From positions 6,510,001 to 6,574,000 of the forward strand of contig NZ_CP035913.1 in assembly GCF_004209755.1 (NCBI RefSeq): DNA of 64,000 nt. Direction: 5' to 3'. Below are positions 9,836 through 19,193 of this stretch, piece by piece. The notes beneath the pieces were generated by a model. The model made no database searches. It was not told the origin of the DNA and was given only the letters and a program-made list of their open reading frames with translations. Numbering within the stretch: the first letter of the stretch is position 1; every line of letters begins with the position of its first letter. The DNA comes from Pseudoduganella lutea. Lineage in GTDB: Bacteria; Pseudomonadota; Gammaproteobacteria; Burkholderiales; Burkholderiaceae_D. A program made the position numbers and the translations under genes.

Positions 9836-10289
9836 CCTACACAGCAGTGTCTGTCCAGTCTCCCTGTCCATCGACCATGCGGAACGAAATGCTGCGCGAC
9901 TCTGCGTTTCTTGCTGGTCATTGTTGCGGATTTGGTACAGCGTACGCTACTGCAGGGAATGCATGCGGGTGCCGCATGCTGTTGCTAATCGATCAATTCC
10001 TGATCGCCGGGCGAGCCGTACGCGCAGATGGTGGCGCAAGTTATTCCTTTTAAATCAATATGAAGTCATGTTGTGCTCATCGCCTGGCTCAGGCTATCAA
10101 AGCGGATGGCAATAAGTATTACTGGAATGCACCATTTGCAAGATTCCGAGTCATATCTATTTCGACATCGGAAACCGTAAAAAAATCATTGGATCGATCT
10201 CGCAGCGCTTACTACTATTGGCCCGCATTCTTGAGTTGACAGTGGTAACACGCGTCTTTCACAAAAACTATAACGTCAGGAGATCATCG
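9836..10289. other. Gene-free upstream region of the TonB receptor gene
   Basis: About 450 bases without a convincing gene. It is clearly more AT-rich than the flanks from about 10,030. TTGACA at 10235-10240 is a possible -35 box for the downstream receptor. No RNA gene or terminator was recognised. Confidence 0.5.
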
Positions 10290-12935
10290 ATGACATTGAC
10301 TTCGCTCGGTCACACTCCCCCATCGCATCACATGAAAATGAAGCTGTCGGTCGCCATCCTGGCGGGCGCCGGTATCCTCAGCAGTGCATCCGTCTGGGCG
10401 CAAGATGCCCAGGCCGTTGCGGAAGCGCAGGCGACCACGGAGCCAGTCGCGGTTGTGGTAACCGGTGTGCGCCGCGCCGCGCAGAGCGCGCAAACGATCA
10501 AGAAGAACGCCGACGAAGTGGTCGATTCGATCGTGGCGGAAGAAGCTGGCAAGTTCCCCGACAAGAACGTGGCGGAGATCCTTGGCCGCGTGACCGGCGT
10601 GCAAATCCGCCGCGCGGGCGGCGAAGCCAGCGATGTGATCATTCGCGGCCTGCCGGGCCTGACGACGCTGCTGAACGGCCGCGAAGTCTACACGTCGACG
10701 AACCGCAACTTGCACCTCGCGGACATCCCGACCACGATGCTCCAGCGCGTCGACGTCTACAAGACGCAGGGCGCGGAAATGGTCGAAGGCGGCACCGCTG
10801 GCGTGATCGACGTGCGCACGGCCCGCCCGTTCGACTTCAAGGGCTTTTCGGCGAGCCTGGTTGGCCGCGCGGAAAACCGCGACAAGGCAGACACCACGGA
10901 TCCGCAGGTATCGGGCATGATCTCGAACCGCTGGAAGAACGACCTGGGTGAATTCGGCGCGCTGTTCGGCGTGTCGTATCAGAAGGGCCACTATTTCGAT
11001 GAAGTGACCTGGAACTCGCCGCCGGACAATGCCGTCACCAACAACACCAGCAAGCCGAACCCCGCCGTGACCGGTCCGGTCGACCTGGGGCATTCGAGCA
11101 CGACCGGCGTGCGCGAGCGTTACTCTGCCAACTGGGCATTCCAGTTCAAGCCGTCGCGCGATGTGGAGCTATATGCGGAAGGCTGGTCGACCCGCATCGA
11201 TCACGACCGCGAAAGCCAGTTCTTCCTCGGCAACCTGGGCTGGGGATCGACCACCCAGTACACGCTGTTCCCGGGCACGAACCAGGTCGATACCGTCACG
11301 TCGTCCGGCAATCCCTTTGCGTTGAGCTCGAACCAGACGCCGCGCGACGATTCGGAAACGCACCAGGGTGCGATCGGCGCCAAGTGGACCATCACGCCGG
11401 ACCTGCGCGTGTCCACCGAGTTCGTACGTACGACTGCCCGCTGGAAGCAGGACATGCCGATCATGGAGATGCTCGCGCATCCGACCACGATCGTCGGCCA
11501 GACCTATGTCAATGGCGGCGCGCGCTTCGACTACCCCGGCTACAACATGCTGGACCCGAACAATTACACGCTGCATAACTTCATCGACAACTGGCAAGCC
11601 TCGGGCGGCCAGTCGAAGGACTGGCGCGCGGACGCGACCTATAACAATGGCGAAGAGAACTTCTTCCGCGAGTTCAGTGCCGGCGTGCGTATCGCCAAGC
11701 GCAGCGCCCGCTACCAGCACGAAAGCCTGAATTTCCTGCCGGCCATCCCGGGCCTGCCCGCCGTCAGTTCGCTGCCGGGCCTGACCTGCCCGTCGCAGCC
11801 GTTCTCCAACGACTACGGTATGAACCAGTGGCTGACCGTCTGCGGCGACTACCAGCACCGCAACATCGATGCCGTGCGCAAGCTGTACGGTCGTGACGGC
11901 CGCACGGCGCCGGATCCGTACTCGCTGTACACCAACAACGAGGACACCAGTGCGCTGTACGGCAAGACCCGCTTCGGCTTCAACGCCGGCCCGGTACCTG
12001 TCGAAGGCACGGTGGGCGTGCGTGTCGTCAAGACCAAGCTGGACGTCAATGGATTCACCAATGTCAATGACCAGCCCGTAGCAATCAACAAGAAGTCGTC
12101 GGATACCGATGTGCTGCCGAACTTGACGGTCAAGGCCAACCTGACCGACACCCTGATCGGCCGCTTCAACGCCGGCAAGACGATCCAGCGGCCCGCCTTC
12201 GGTGACTTCAACCCCGGTATCTCGCTGGGCGCCACGGCTGACGGTTCTGGCATCTACGGCGGCAGCGGTGGCAATCCGGATTTGAAGCCAGTCGTTGGCA
12301 AGAACGCCGACGTGGCCTTGGAATGGTACTTCGCGCCGACCGGCAGCCTGACCGCCACCGTGTTCAAGCACAAGTTCGAGAACTACATCATCCGCACGCT
12401 GGAGCTGCAGACCTATAACGGCAAGCAGTATCGGATGGAGCACCCGCACAACGTCAACGAAGGCCAGCTGAAAGGTATCGAAATCGGCTATCGCCAGTTC
12501 TATGACTTCCTGCCGGGCTGGCTGGGCGGGTTTGGCATGGAAGCGAACTACACGTACATGAAGGGTCACTTCGAGGATAACGGCAAGAGGGCGCCGTTCC
12601 AGGGCATGTCGAAGAACGCGTTCAATATCGTCGGCCTGTACGAGCGCGGATCGTGGTCCGGCCGCCTGGCCTACAACTACCGCGGCCGGTTCGTCGATAC
12701 GTTCAACTACCGCGCGATCCCCGCGCCGATCGGTCCGATCGACCTGATCGTCGATCCGATCGAAACGGTGGATGCATCGATCTCGTACAAGATCAACGAG
12801 AACATGGGCATCACGCTGGACGTGGAAAACCTGACCGATCGCACTTACAACGACTATCACGGCATCGCGAGCAACCCGCGCGACGTCCGTCGCTACGATC
12901 GCGTCATCGGCCTGACGATGCGCTGGAAGCTGTAA
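10290..12935 (+). CDS. TonB-dependent receptor, Xanthomonas-Caulobacter type
   Basis: An 881-residue outer-membrane receptor. The signal peptide is MKMKLSVAILAGAGILSSAS (after a 14-residue lead), followed by VVVTGVRRAAQSAQTIKKNA, the hallmark N-terminus of the TIGR01782-like receptors. The plug carries FPDKNVAEILGRVTGVQIRR and EGGTAGVIDVRTARPFDF, and the barrel ends in VIGLTMRWKL. Receptors of this type take up complex carbon sources or chelated nutrients rather than classic siderophores. The ATG at 10290 follows CAGGAGATCATCG; an upstream start at 10218 has no such site. It is followed by a strong terminator, so it is monocistronic. Confidence 0.9.
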   Translation: MTLTSLGHTPPSHHMKMKLSVAILAGAGILSSASVWAQDAQAVAEAQATTEPVAVVVTGVRRAAQSAQTIKKNADEVVDSIVAEEAGKFPDKNVAEILGRVTGVQIRRAGGEASDVIIRGLPGLTTLLNGREVYTSTNRNLHLADIPTTMLQRVDVYKTQGAEMVEGGTAGVIDVRTARPFDFKGFSASLVGRAENRDKADTTDPQVSGMISNRWKNDLGEFGALFGVSYQKGHYFDEVTWNSPPDNAVTNNTSKPNPAVTGPVDLGHSSTTGVRERYSANWAFQFKPSRDVELYAEGWSTRIDHDRESQFFLGNLGWGSTTQYTLFPGTNQVDTVTSSGNPFALSSNQTPRDDSETHQGAIGAKWTITPDLRVSTEFVRTTARWKQDMPIMEMLAHPTTIVGQTYVNGGARFDYPGYNMLDPNNYTLHNFIDNWQASGGQSKDWRADATYNNGEENFFREFSAGVRIAKRSARYQHESLNFLPAIPGLPAVSSLPGLTCPSQPFSNDYGMNQWLTVCGDYQHRNIDAVRKLYGRDGRTAPDPYSLYTNNEDTSALYGKTRFGFNAGPVPVEGTVGVRVVKTKLDVNGFTNVNDQPVAINKKSSDTDVLPNLTVKANLTDTLIGRFNAGKTIQRPAFGDFNPGISLGATADGSGIYGGSGGNPDLKPVVGKNADVALEWYFAPTGSLTATVFKHKFENYIIRTLELQTYNGKQYRMEHPHNVNEGQLKGIEIGYRQFYDFLPGWLGGFGMEANYTYMKGHFEDNGKRAPFQGMSKNAFNIVGLYERGSWSGRLAYNYRGRFVDTFNYRAIPAPIGPIDLIVDPIETVDASISYKINENMGITLDVENLTDRTYNDYHGIASNPRDVRRYDRVIGLTMRWKL

Positions 12936-12973
12936 TCCGCAGCAGGAATGCCGCCCGGCAGGGCGGTACATGA

Positions 12974-13011
12974 AGCGCGTCGCGCGGCTCCGGCCAGCGA
13001 CGCGCTTTTTT
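12974..13011 (+). terminator. Rho-independent terminator after the TonB receptor
   Basis: A ten-base-pair stem (AGCGCGTCGC paired with GCGACGCGCT) with a 13-base loop and six T residues directly after the second arm. Confidence 0.9.
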
Positions 13012-13091
13012 ATGGGCAGGCGCCTGGCCCACCTGCCTATGTCCGTAAATTACCTGATATTGCAGTTGGCCCCACCCGGAACGGCTGATAG

Positions 13092-13110
13092 AATGCGAAT
13101 CGTTCTCATT
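13092..13110 (+). promoter_or_regulatory. Fur box upstream of the DUF3649-PepSY-DUF3325 operon
   Basis: AATGCGAATCGTTCTCATT is a 19-bp imperfect palindrome (14 of 19 positions symmetrical) of the length and style of Fur operators. It lies 66 bases before the first gene of an iron-linked operon, so iron repression is expected. Confidence 0.75.
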
Positions 13111-13175
13111 TCTATCGCGACGTTCGCCTGCCGCCGAACGGGAAGCGACAGCCCGCCAACATACCGGACTTCGTC

Positions 13176-13481
13176 ATGGCCGCATCCACCGCATCGACTT
13201 CATTCCGCTTCCACATCGTCTCACGCACGGCAGCAGCCGTGCTTGGCGGCTATGCCTTCACCTGGGGCGTGGTTGCCTTCGGCACCGCGCTGCTGTTTGC
13301 GGCCGGCATGGCGTTCCACGATGCCGAGCACCTTGCCTATATCGTCGGCTTCCTGGTGTACCTTGTCGCGTTCCTGGTGTCGTTCGCGGCACGCAGCCTG
13401 CCGCGCGTCTGGCTCGTGCTGGCCGGTGGCGGCGCATCGCTGGCCGTTGCCGCATCGCTGCTGCAGCAACAACTGGTCTAG
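13176..13481 (+). CDS. DUF3649 small membrane protein of an iron-uptake operon
   Basis: A 101-residue inner-membrane protein with three hydrophobic helices (about residues 18-42, 47-68 and 73-95). The opening RFHIVSRTAAAVLGGYAFTWG is typical of DUF3649. Members are found at the head of operons with a PepSY reductase-like protein and a DUF3325 protein next to TonB siderophore receptors. They are believed to help release iron from siderophores at the inner membrane. Here it has the same neighbours, 11 bases upstream of the PepSY gene, and a Fur box in front. Confidence 0.85.
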   Translation: MAASTASTSFRFHIVSRTAAAVLGGYAFTWGVVAFGTALLFAAGMAFHDAEHLAYIVGFLVYLVAFLVSFAARSLPRVWLVLAGGGASLAVAASLLQQQLV

Positions 13482-13492
13482 GAGGCACCGTC

Positions 13493-15171
13493 ATGTTCCC
13501 GAATTTTCGCCTGGCGATGGCCTGGCTGCATACGTGGTTCGGCCTGTTCCTCGGCTTCGTGCTGATGGTGGTGTTCTTCTTCGGCGCGCTGTCCGTGTTC
13601 GATCGGGAGATCGACCGTTGGGCCATTCCTTCCACGCGGTTCGAACCGCAGCCAATGCCGTCGTTCGACAAACTGATGCGTCCGGTATTCGAAGACATGC
13701 AACCGCTGGACGATGCCCGTGCCGCCATGAGCAGCCAGGTCAACGGGCGGCTCCCCGAACGCTTCGAGGCCGTGAACCGGATGGGGGCCTACACCACCCA
13801 CCGGGATCCCGTGCTCGGCCTGTTCGTCGGCTATGAAGTACCGAACGCAAAAGAAAAGGACGCCACGATCTTTGCCTTGCGCACGGTCGATCCGCGCAGC
13901 GGCACGGCGCTGCCGGACGACCGGCTGAAGATCGGCAGCGGCTTCTTCTATCCATTGCACTACAGTCTCACGGTCGAGTGGAAGAGCCTGGGATACTGGA
14001 TCGTTGGCTTCGCCGCTTTGATGATGCTCGTGGCGCTCGTCACGGGCGTCGTCATGCACCGCAAGCTGTTCCGGGAACTGTTCACGTTCCGGCCGAACAA
14101 GAGCACACAGCGCAGCATGCTGGACCTGCACAACCTGACCGGCGTGGTAGCGCTGCCGTTCCACTTCTTCTTTGCCTTCACGGGCCTGGTGATCTTCGCC
14201 GGCATCTACTTTCCCGTCACGCACACCCAGCTCGCCCCGCTGCATGACAAGCATGAACGGATCGAGGCGCAGGAAACGGGGTTGCCGCATGAACGGGCCG
14301 GCATCGCGGCGCCACTGGCGTCGGTGGACGCCATGGTCGCCGAAGCGCAGCGTCGCTGGGCGGCGAAGGGCAGGGCGGGCGACGTCGGTTTCCTGGGCGT
14401 GCAGTTTCCGGGCGATGCCAATGGCTATGTGTCGGTCTACCGGGCCGGTACGGACCGTATCGCGCTGACGGGCGAAGGCATCCATTTCAAGGCATCCACC
14501 GGCGAGCTGCTGCGGGAAGATCCGCCACCCACGCTGGTAGGCCGGATCAATGAATTCCTCACGGGCCTGCACCTGCAGCATTTCAGGCATTGGTTGCTGC
14601 GCTGGCTCTACGTGCTTGGCGGGCTTGCCGGCTGTGCCTGCATTGCCACCGGCTTCCTGTTTTTTGTCGAGAAACGCAAGCGCCAGCATGCCAAGGCAGG
14701 CAGTGCCGGCGCGCGCATCGTCGATGCCCTGGCAGTCACCACGGTGACCGGCATGGTGATCGCGGCGCTCGGCATGCTGGTGGCCAACCGCCTGTTGCCG
14801 GACACGATGCCGGCCGGCTGGCCGTGGCGCGGCGACATGGAAAAATACTGCTTCTGGGTACCTGGGCGGTGGCAATGGTGCATGCGGCGTGGCGCACCGC
14901 ACCGGTTGCCGCCGGGCACATGGCGCCGGCGTGGCGCGAACAATGCCTGGCCATCGCCGCCCTGGGCGTGCTGGCGCCCGCGCTGAACTGGTTCACCACC
15001 GGGGATCACCTGCTGCGTACCCTGGGCAACGGCTATTGGCCGGTGGCTGGCGCCGACCTGTTCATGCTGGCCGGGGCCGGCATTGCCATGCTGGCCGCGC
15101 ACCGGCTGCAACGCCGTGCCGCGGTCGCCGCGCCGGCGAGGGCCTCCGCCATGGGAGCTGGCCATGCGTGA
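13493..15171 (+). pseudogene. PepSY-associated membrane protein with a one-base frameshift
   Basis: A PepSY_TM protein, probably a ferric-siderophore reductase component in the inner membrane. The N-terminal membrane helix is in AWLHTWFGLFLGFVLMVVFF, a second near residue 165-190 (YWIVGFAALMMLVALVTGVV) and others near 220 and 370-390. The frame runs off at 14986 after FWVPGRW. One extra G in the run at 14856-14858 gives EKYCFWGTWAVAMVHAAWRT and continues through two further helices to GAGHA at 15171. That restored end overlaps the DUF3325 start by eight bases, as expected in this operon. The lesion is a homopolymer contraction and may be a read error. Confidence 0.83.
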
Positions 15172-15481
15172 CGGGCTGATGTTGCTGGCCGCACTCGTTG
15201 CCTGCCTGATCGGGATGGGATGGCTTGCCTTGTCGCTGGAAGCGCACTGGCAGCAGGTGCGGGGCACCGCGTCGCGGTCCGCGGTCCTCGTTCGCAGCCT
15301 GCGCTGCCTTGGCGCGGCGGCCCTCGCTTGCGCGCTTGCCTTGTGCCTGCGCGTGGATGCGGCGTCGATCGCGGTGCTGGTGTGGCTGATGGGGTTGGCC
15401 GCCGCCGCGCTGGCGGTGGCGCTGACCCTGTCCTGGCGCGCCCGCGCACTGGGCGTGCTGGTGTTCTGGGCCGGCCGCTAG
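15164..15481 (+). CDS. DUF3325 membrane protein
   Basis: A 105-residue protein with three hydrophobic helices (about residues 3-24, 45-62 and 68-90) and the DUF3325 pattern GMGWLALSLEAHWQQV. It is the third gene of the Fur-box operon, and its ATG at 15164 overlaps the restored end of the PepSY gene. DUF3325 proteins accompany PepSY and DUF3649 proteins in siderophore-iron operons; the exact job is unknown. Confidence 0.83.
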   Translation: MRDGLMLLAALVACLIGMGWLALSLEAHWQQVRGTASRSAVLVRSLRCLGAAALACALALCLRVDAASIAVLVWLMGLAAAALAVALTLSWRARALGVLVFWAGR

Positions 15482-15484
15482 CCG

Positions 15485-16276
15485 TCACCCATCCCCGCAT
15501 CCATCCCCGCATCCATCCCGTTTCGCGCGCTGGCGGCGCCAGGCGCGGGCCGCCACCAGGCCGATGCCACCGAGCAGCATCGCCCACGTCGAAGGCTCGG
15601 GGACCGGCGCCATCGGCAATGGCGGCGATAGCGGTCCTGTCGTCTCCCGCCCGGGGCCCGGGTAGTCCAGCCGCGGCGCGGGCGGCAGTGAAGCACCGGG
15701 TCCGGCCCACGGCGGCATGGACTCGCCGTCACCCGGGGCTGCCGCGAATACCGGCACGGGTGTCGGCGCCATCGGCGGAAACTCGACCGCCGGTCCCGGT
15801 AATCCGCCCGACCCGCCCGACGCGCCTGGCCCACCCGATCCGCCCGTCGACCCCGGCGAGCTGGAACCGGATGTCTCGATCCGGCGCACACGGCTGACAT
15901 TGCCGCAAACGTCCGGCACCAGCACGCATTCTTCCCCGACGCAGTAGATCGCGCCTGGTTCGCGGTGTGCCGCGCGCCATTTTGTCCGCGTGACCGTGCG
16001 GCAGATCCGGCCGGCACCGAAATGCATATCCGCGATTCGGCTTTCATATTGGTAACCGCCCGAAATGGCCGTGCGGCTGATCGCTACCCTGTCATCCGGA
16101 ATGCCGGCGGCAATGCGGCGTGCCAGCGCGGCGCGATCCGCGGCATCGATGTCCCGGTAATGCGCGAGCGCTGCGGCTGGCGTGCCCCGGTAGCGGTCGA
16201 CACCAGGCCGGTCCCAGGAACACACAGGCTGAATGAGAAGGGTGGCGGCAGTGGCCGCGGCAAGCACGAGGGCCAT
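15485..16276 (-). CDS. MHFG-type PEP-CTERM sorted surface protein
   Basis: A 263-residue exported protein. It has an N-terminal signal peptide (MALVLAAATAATLLIQPVCS), a conserved middle with SRIADMHFGAGRICR and four Cys, a Gly/Ser/Pro-rich linker, and a PEP-CTERM sorting signal VPEPSTWAMLLGGIGLVAAR followed by a basic stretch. This matches the MHFG family of PEP-CTERM proteins, which an exosortase cleaves and anchors or releases with exopolysaccharide. An odd point is the extra tail DGCGDGCGDG after the Arg-rich segment, encoded by a short tandem repeat at 15489-15520. The start at 16276 has GGAG six bases upstream. Confidence 0.85.
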   Translation of the reverse strand: MALVLAAATAATLLIQPVCSWDRPGVDRYRGTPAAALAHYRDIDAADRAALARRIAAGIPDDRVAISRTAISGGYQYESRIADMHFGAGRICRTVTRTKWRAAHREPGAIYCVGEECVLVPDVCGNVSRVRRIETSGSSSPGSTGGSGGPGASGGSGGLPGPAVEFPPMAPTPVPVFAAAPGDGESMPPWAGPGASLPPAPRLDYPGPGRETTGPLSPPLPMAPVPEPSTWAMLLGGIGLVAARAWRRQRAKRDGCGDGCGDG

Positions 16277-16382
16277 GGAGGACTCCAGCAAACGATTACC
16301 TGGAATGACTCTATACCCTTTTTGTTTCAGGGAACGTGCTTTTCTTAACGTAATTAATGTGAAATGACGTCAGCCCATCGGT

Positions 16383-16397
16383 AACGATTACACGGTG
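16383..16397. promoter_or_regulatory. LacI-type operator-like palindrome upstream of the PEP-CTERM gene
   Basis: GTAA-CGA-TTAC is an inverted repeat of the kind bound by LacI-family proteins. It lies between the LacI gene end and the PEP-CTERM gene start, so the regulator next door may control the PEP-CTERM gene. Positions are to within a few bases; the role is inferred. Confidence 0.4.
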
Positions 16398-16401
16398 CCG
16401 G

Positions 16402-17514
16402 TCATGCGGCAAGCCACGTATCCCGGATGGGCGCCAGGCGCGCGGTCGACCCTTCGACGAGTTGTGGGGCGAACACGCGCTTTTCAGGCAGGTGGCTTCC
16501 TTGCGACTCGATCATCGATGTCAGCAGGTCGGCCGCTGCCAGGGCCATGTTGTGCATGGGCTGGCGCAGTGTCGTGACATCGCAACTCAGCCAACTGGCC
16601 GGTTCGACCGCATCGAACGCGACGACCGACATCGCGCGCGGCACGTCGATGCGCAATGCATGGCGGGCCGTGTCCAGGCAGCCGAGCGCCATCACGTCAT
16701 TCCCGCACAAGACGGCGTCCGGCACCCTGCCCAGGGTGCCGATGATCTCGCGCAGGCCGGACCCGCCGCTGGCGTAGTCGAACTGGCCCGGCACGACGAC
16801 CGGGGCCGGCAAGCCCAATTCTTGCAACCGGTCGCACGCGCCGGCGCGGCGTTCCGAGGCAAGCGCCGAGCCTTCGGGACCGGCCACGATGCCGAACTGG
16901 CGATGACCGGCGCCGGCCAGGCGCGTGGCCAGCAGGCGGCCCGTTTCATACTGGTCGCACAGCACGCTGCTGACGGTGCGGTCCCGCACGTTACGGTTGA
17001 ACACGACTAGCGGCAGGCGCCGGCGCTCGAATTCCTGCACCTGTTCGTTGCTCAGCGGAGCAGCGATGATTGCGCCATCGACCTGGTACTCCCAGATGTC
17101 GCCGAGAACCTGCTCAACGTCGGCCTCGTGCTGCACCGTAAACAGCAGCACGCGCTTGCCGCGCCGCGCGAGCTGCCGCGACAGCTCGGCCAATGCTTCC
17201 GGGTGGTACAGGCTGGACACGTGGCAAAGCACCACCGCCACCATGTTCGAGCGCCGCGTGATCAGGCTGCGCGCCGCCGCGTTGGGAATATAGTCGAGCC
17301 CGGTGGCAGCTGCCATCACGCGCGCATGCATCGATGGCGACACGCTTGCGCCAGGCTTGAAACAACGCGACACGGCCGATTGCGACACGCCCGCCACGAG
17401 CGCCACGTCGTAGGAGGTAACGCGCCGGTTTTCGCGCACCAGTGCAGCCTTGCAATGCGCCAGCCTGGCGGCAGCGACGCCTTCATCTGTGGGTGGGGTC
17501 CTTGTTTTTCTCAT
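16402..17514 (-). CDS. LacI-family transcriptional regulator
   Basis: A 370-residue repressor. A helix-turn-helix lies at about residues 33-55 (TSYDVALVAGVSQSAVSRCF), with hinge DYIPNAAARSLITRRS, then a periplasmic-binding-protein-like domain with DGAIIAAPL, CDQYETGRL and VVAFDAVEPASW. The N-terminal extension of about 30 residues before the helix-turn-helix is longer than usual. The C-terminal domain should bind a small molecule, often a sugar, that is not identifiable here. Possible operators lie upstream of this gene (17568-17581) and in the gap to the PEP-CTERM gene. Confidence 0.9.
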   Translation of the reverse strand: MRKTRTPPTDEGVAAARLAHCKAALVRENRRVTSYDVALVAGVSQSAVSRCFKPGASVSPSMHARVMAAATGLDYIPNAAARSLITRRSNMVAVVLCHVSSLYHPEALAELSRQLARRGKRVLLFTVQHEADVEQVLGDIWEYQVDGAIIAAPLSNEQVQEFERRRLPLVVFNRNVRDRTVSSVLCDQYETGRLLATRLAGAGHRQFGIVAGPEGSALASERRAGACDRLQELGLPAPVVVPGQFDYASGGSGLREIIGTLGRVPDAVLCGNDVMALGCLDTARHALRIDVPRAMSVVAFDAVEPASWLSCDVTTLRQPMHNMALAAADLLTSMIESQGSHLPEKRVFAPQLVEGSTARLAPIRDTWLAA

Positions 17515-17567
17515 CGTCTCGCCTATGCCCTTGGCGGCACCGTATCGGTTAAGGATAATGCATAAAG

Positions 17568-17581
17568 TTACCTTATGGTAA
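17568..17581. promoter_or_regulatory. Palindrome upstream of the LacI gene, likely autoregulatory operator
   Basis: TTACCTTATGGTAA is a 14-bp inverted repeat with perfect five-base arms, 54 bases before the LacI gene start. Its position suits autoregulation; binding is inferred. Confidence 0.5.
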
Positions 17582-17616
17582 TAAAGATCTCAAGAATTAT
17601 CTCGCCGTCGCGCGCG

Positions 17617-17820
17617 TTACCCTGCAATGGCAATGGTCACGGCAATGACCGCCAGCAATACCCCGGTCGCACCCGCACGCCGCCGCCAGCCGCTTCGGAT
17701 GCGAGCCATCGTGCGGCTGCGCCCCCTGGACACGCCCCGGATGGTTGAAGGTCCCGCTGTCCGCGTGTCGTCGCCCACCTTGTACCCCACCCGTCGCGAA
17801 CCTCTGCTGTAGCCTGCCAT
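17617..17820 (-). CDS. Small basic protein with a C-terminal membrane helix
   Basis: A 67-residue protein of unknown function. The first 48 residues are rich in Arg, Gly and Ser (GYSRGSRRVGYKVGDD and GRSRTMARIRSGWRRR), and the last 18 form one hydrophobic helix (GVLLAVIAVTIAIAG). It would be a tail-anchored or single-span inner-membrane protein. The ATG at 17820 follows CGGGAGACCGAC, a good ribosome site. It lies between the LacI gene and the Hsp70-like gene and points away from the latter. I do not recognise a family. Confidence 0.6.
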   Translation of the reverse strand: MAGYSRGSRRVGYKVGDDTRTAGPSTIRGVSRGRSRTMARIRSGWRRRAGATGVLLAVIAVTIAIAG

Positions 17821-17933
17821 GTCGGTCTCCCGTAATGTCGAATTTCCTAGCGTAACTATCTCGGCGGTGCGGGATTTGATGCAGCTCAATCCAACTCTCT
17901 GGTAAAATTTCGCCCCTTTCAGATGAGGTAGCG

Positions 17934-19184
17934 ATGGCAACAGCGTGCGGTGTCGACTTCGGCACGTCCAATTCCACGGTCGGGTGGGTCGAACCGGGCC
18001 GGCCGGTGATGTTGCCGCTCGAAGACGGCAAGGTCACTTTGCCGTCGGTCGTGTTTTTCAACGCCGACGATGACGCGGTGACGTTCGGGCGCGCGGCGCT
18101 GGCGGATTACCTGGCCGGCTATGAAGGCCGCCTGATGCGCTCGCTGAAGAGCCTGCTGGGTACGCCGCTGATGGACGGGCAGACCGAAGTGGCTGGTCGT
18201 GCATTGTCGTTCCGCGCATTGCTGGGCCAGTTCATTGGCGAACTCAAGCGCCGGGGCGAAAGCGCGGCGGGCCGCCGCTTCGACGCCGTCGTGCTGGGCC
18301 GGCCCGTGCATTTCGTCGATGACGATGCGGTTGCCGACCGTCTGGCCGAAGACACGCTGGCCGACATCGCCAGGGGCGCCGGCTTCCGCGACCTGGCGTT
18401 CCAGTTCGAACCCATTGCCGCCGCGTTCGACTACGAATCGCAGATTGACCGCGAAGAACTGGTGCTGATTGCCGACATCGGCGGCGGCACGTCCGATTTC
18501 TCGCTGGTGCGGCTGGGCCCGTCCCGGGCCGGCAAGGTCGACCGGCGCGACGACATCCTGGCCAACGCCGGCGTGCATATCGGCGGGACCGATTTCGACA
18601 AATACCTCAGCCTTGCCGCCGTGATGCCGCAACTGGGGCATGGCAGCGAGCTGAAGAACGGCAGTGCCGTGCCGTCCAGCTATTACTTCAACCTGGCGAC
18701 ATGGCACACGATTAACCAGGCCTATACGAAGAAGATGGCGTCCCAGCTGGGCGAACTGGTACGGGATGCGCGCGAGCCGCAAAAATTGCAGCGGCTGCAG
18801 AACCTGATCGAGGACCGCGCAGGCCACTGGCTCGCCATGCGCGTCGAGGAAACCAAGATCGCGCTGTCGGGTCAACCATCGGTCCGGCTCGACCTGGACC
18901 GCCTGTCGCCGCCGCTGCTGCTGGACGTCGAGCGGCAGTGTTTCGTCGCCGCGATCGACGCGCTGGTCGGCACGGTCGGCGCCACGGTCGACCGGCTGCT
19001 GACCGATGCCGGCGTGCGGCCGGAGCAAGTCGACACTGTCTTCTTTACCGGCGGTTCTTCCGGCGTCGCGGCACTGCGCGAGCGGATCGCCGCGGCCGTC
19101 CCGACCGCGCGCCAGGTGGAAGGCGACCTGTTCGGCAGCATTGGCGCCGGCCTCGCGCTGGACGCCGTCCGCAAATTTGGCTAA
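17934..19184 (+). CDS. Hsp70-family protein (YegD-like)
   Basis: A 416-residue actin-fold ATPase. Phosphate-1 motif GVDFGTSNSTV at residues 6-16, phosphate-2 motif IADIGGGTSDFSL near residue 180 and the adenosine motif FFTGGSSGVAAL near 367 are all present. There is no C-terminal substrate-binding domain, so it is an Hsp70-like protein of the YegD type rather than DnaK. Its client is unknown; it is cytoplasmic. The next gene, a DEDDh exonuclease, starts nine bases after its stop and is probably co-transcribed. Confidence 0.88.
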   Translation: MATACGVDFGTSNSTVGWVEPGRPVMLPLEDGKVTLPSVVFFNADDDAVTFGRAALADYLAGYEGRLMRSLKSLLGTPLMDGQTEVAGRALSFRALLGQFIGELKRRGESAAGRRFDAVVLGRPVHFVDDDAVADRLAEDTLADIARGAGFRDLAFQFEPIAAAFDYESQIDREELVLIADIGGGTSDFSLVRLGPSRAGKVDRRDDILANAGVHIGGTDFDKYLSLAAVMPQLGHGSELKNGSAVPSSYYFNLATWHTINQAYTKKMASQLGELVRDAREPQKLQRLQNLIEDRAGHWLAMRVEETKIALSGQPSVRLDLDRLSPPLLLDVERQCFVAAIDALVGTVGATVDRLLTDAGVRPEQVDTVFFTGGSSGVAALRERIAAAVPTARQVEGDLFGSIGAGLALDAVRKFG

Positions 19185-19193
19185 GGAACCACC

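Noticed and set aside
11169..12971. A 600-residue minus-strand frame opposite the TonB receptor
   Set aside because: It is a high-GC shadow with low-complexity His/Arg/Val composition and no start signal; the plus-strand receptor is certain.
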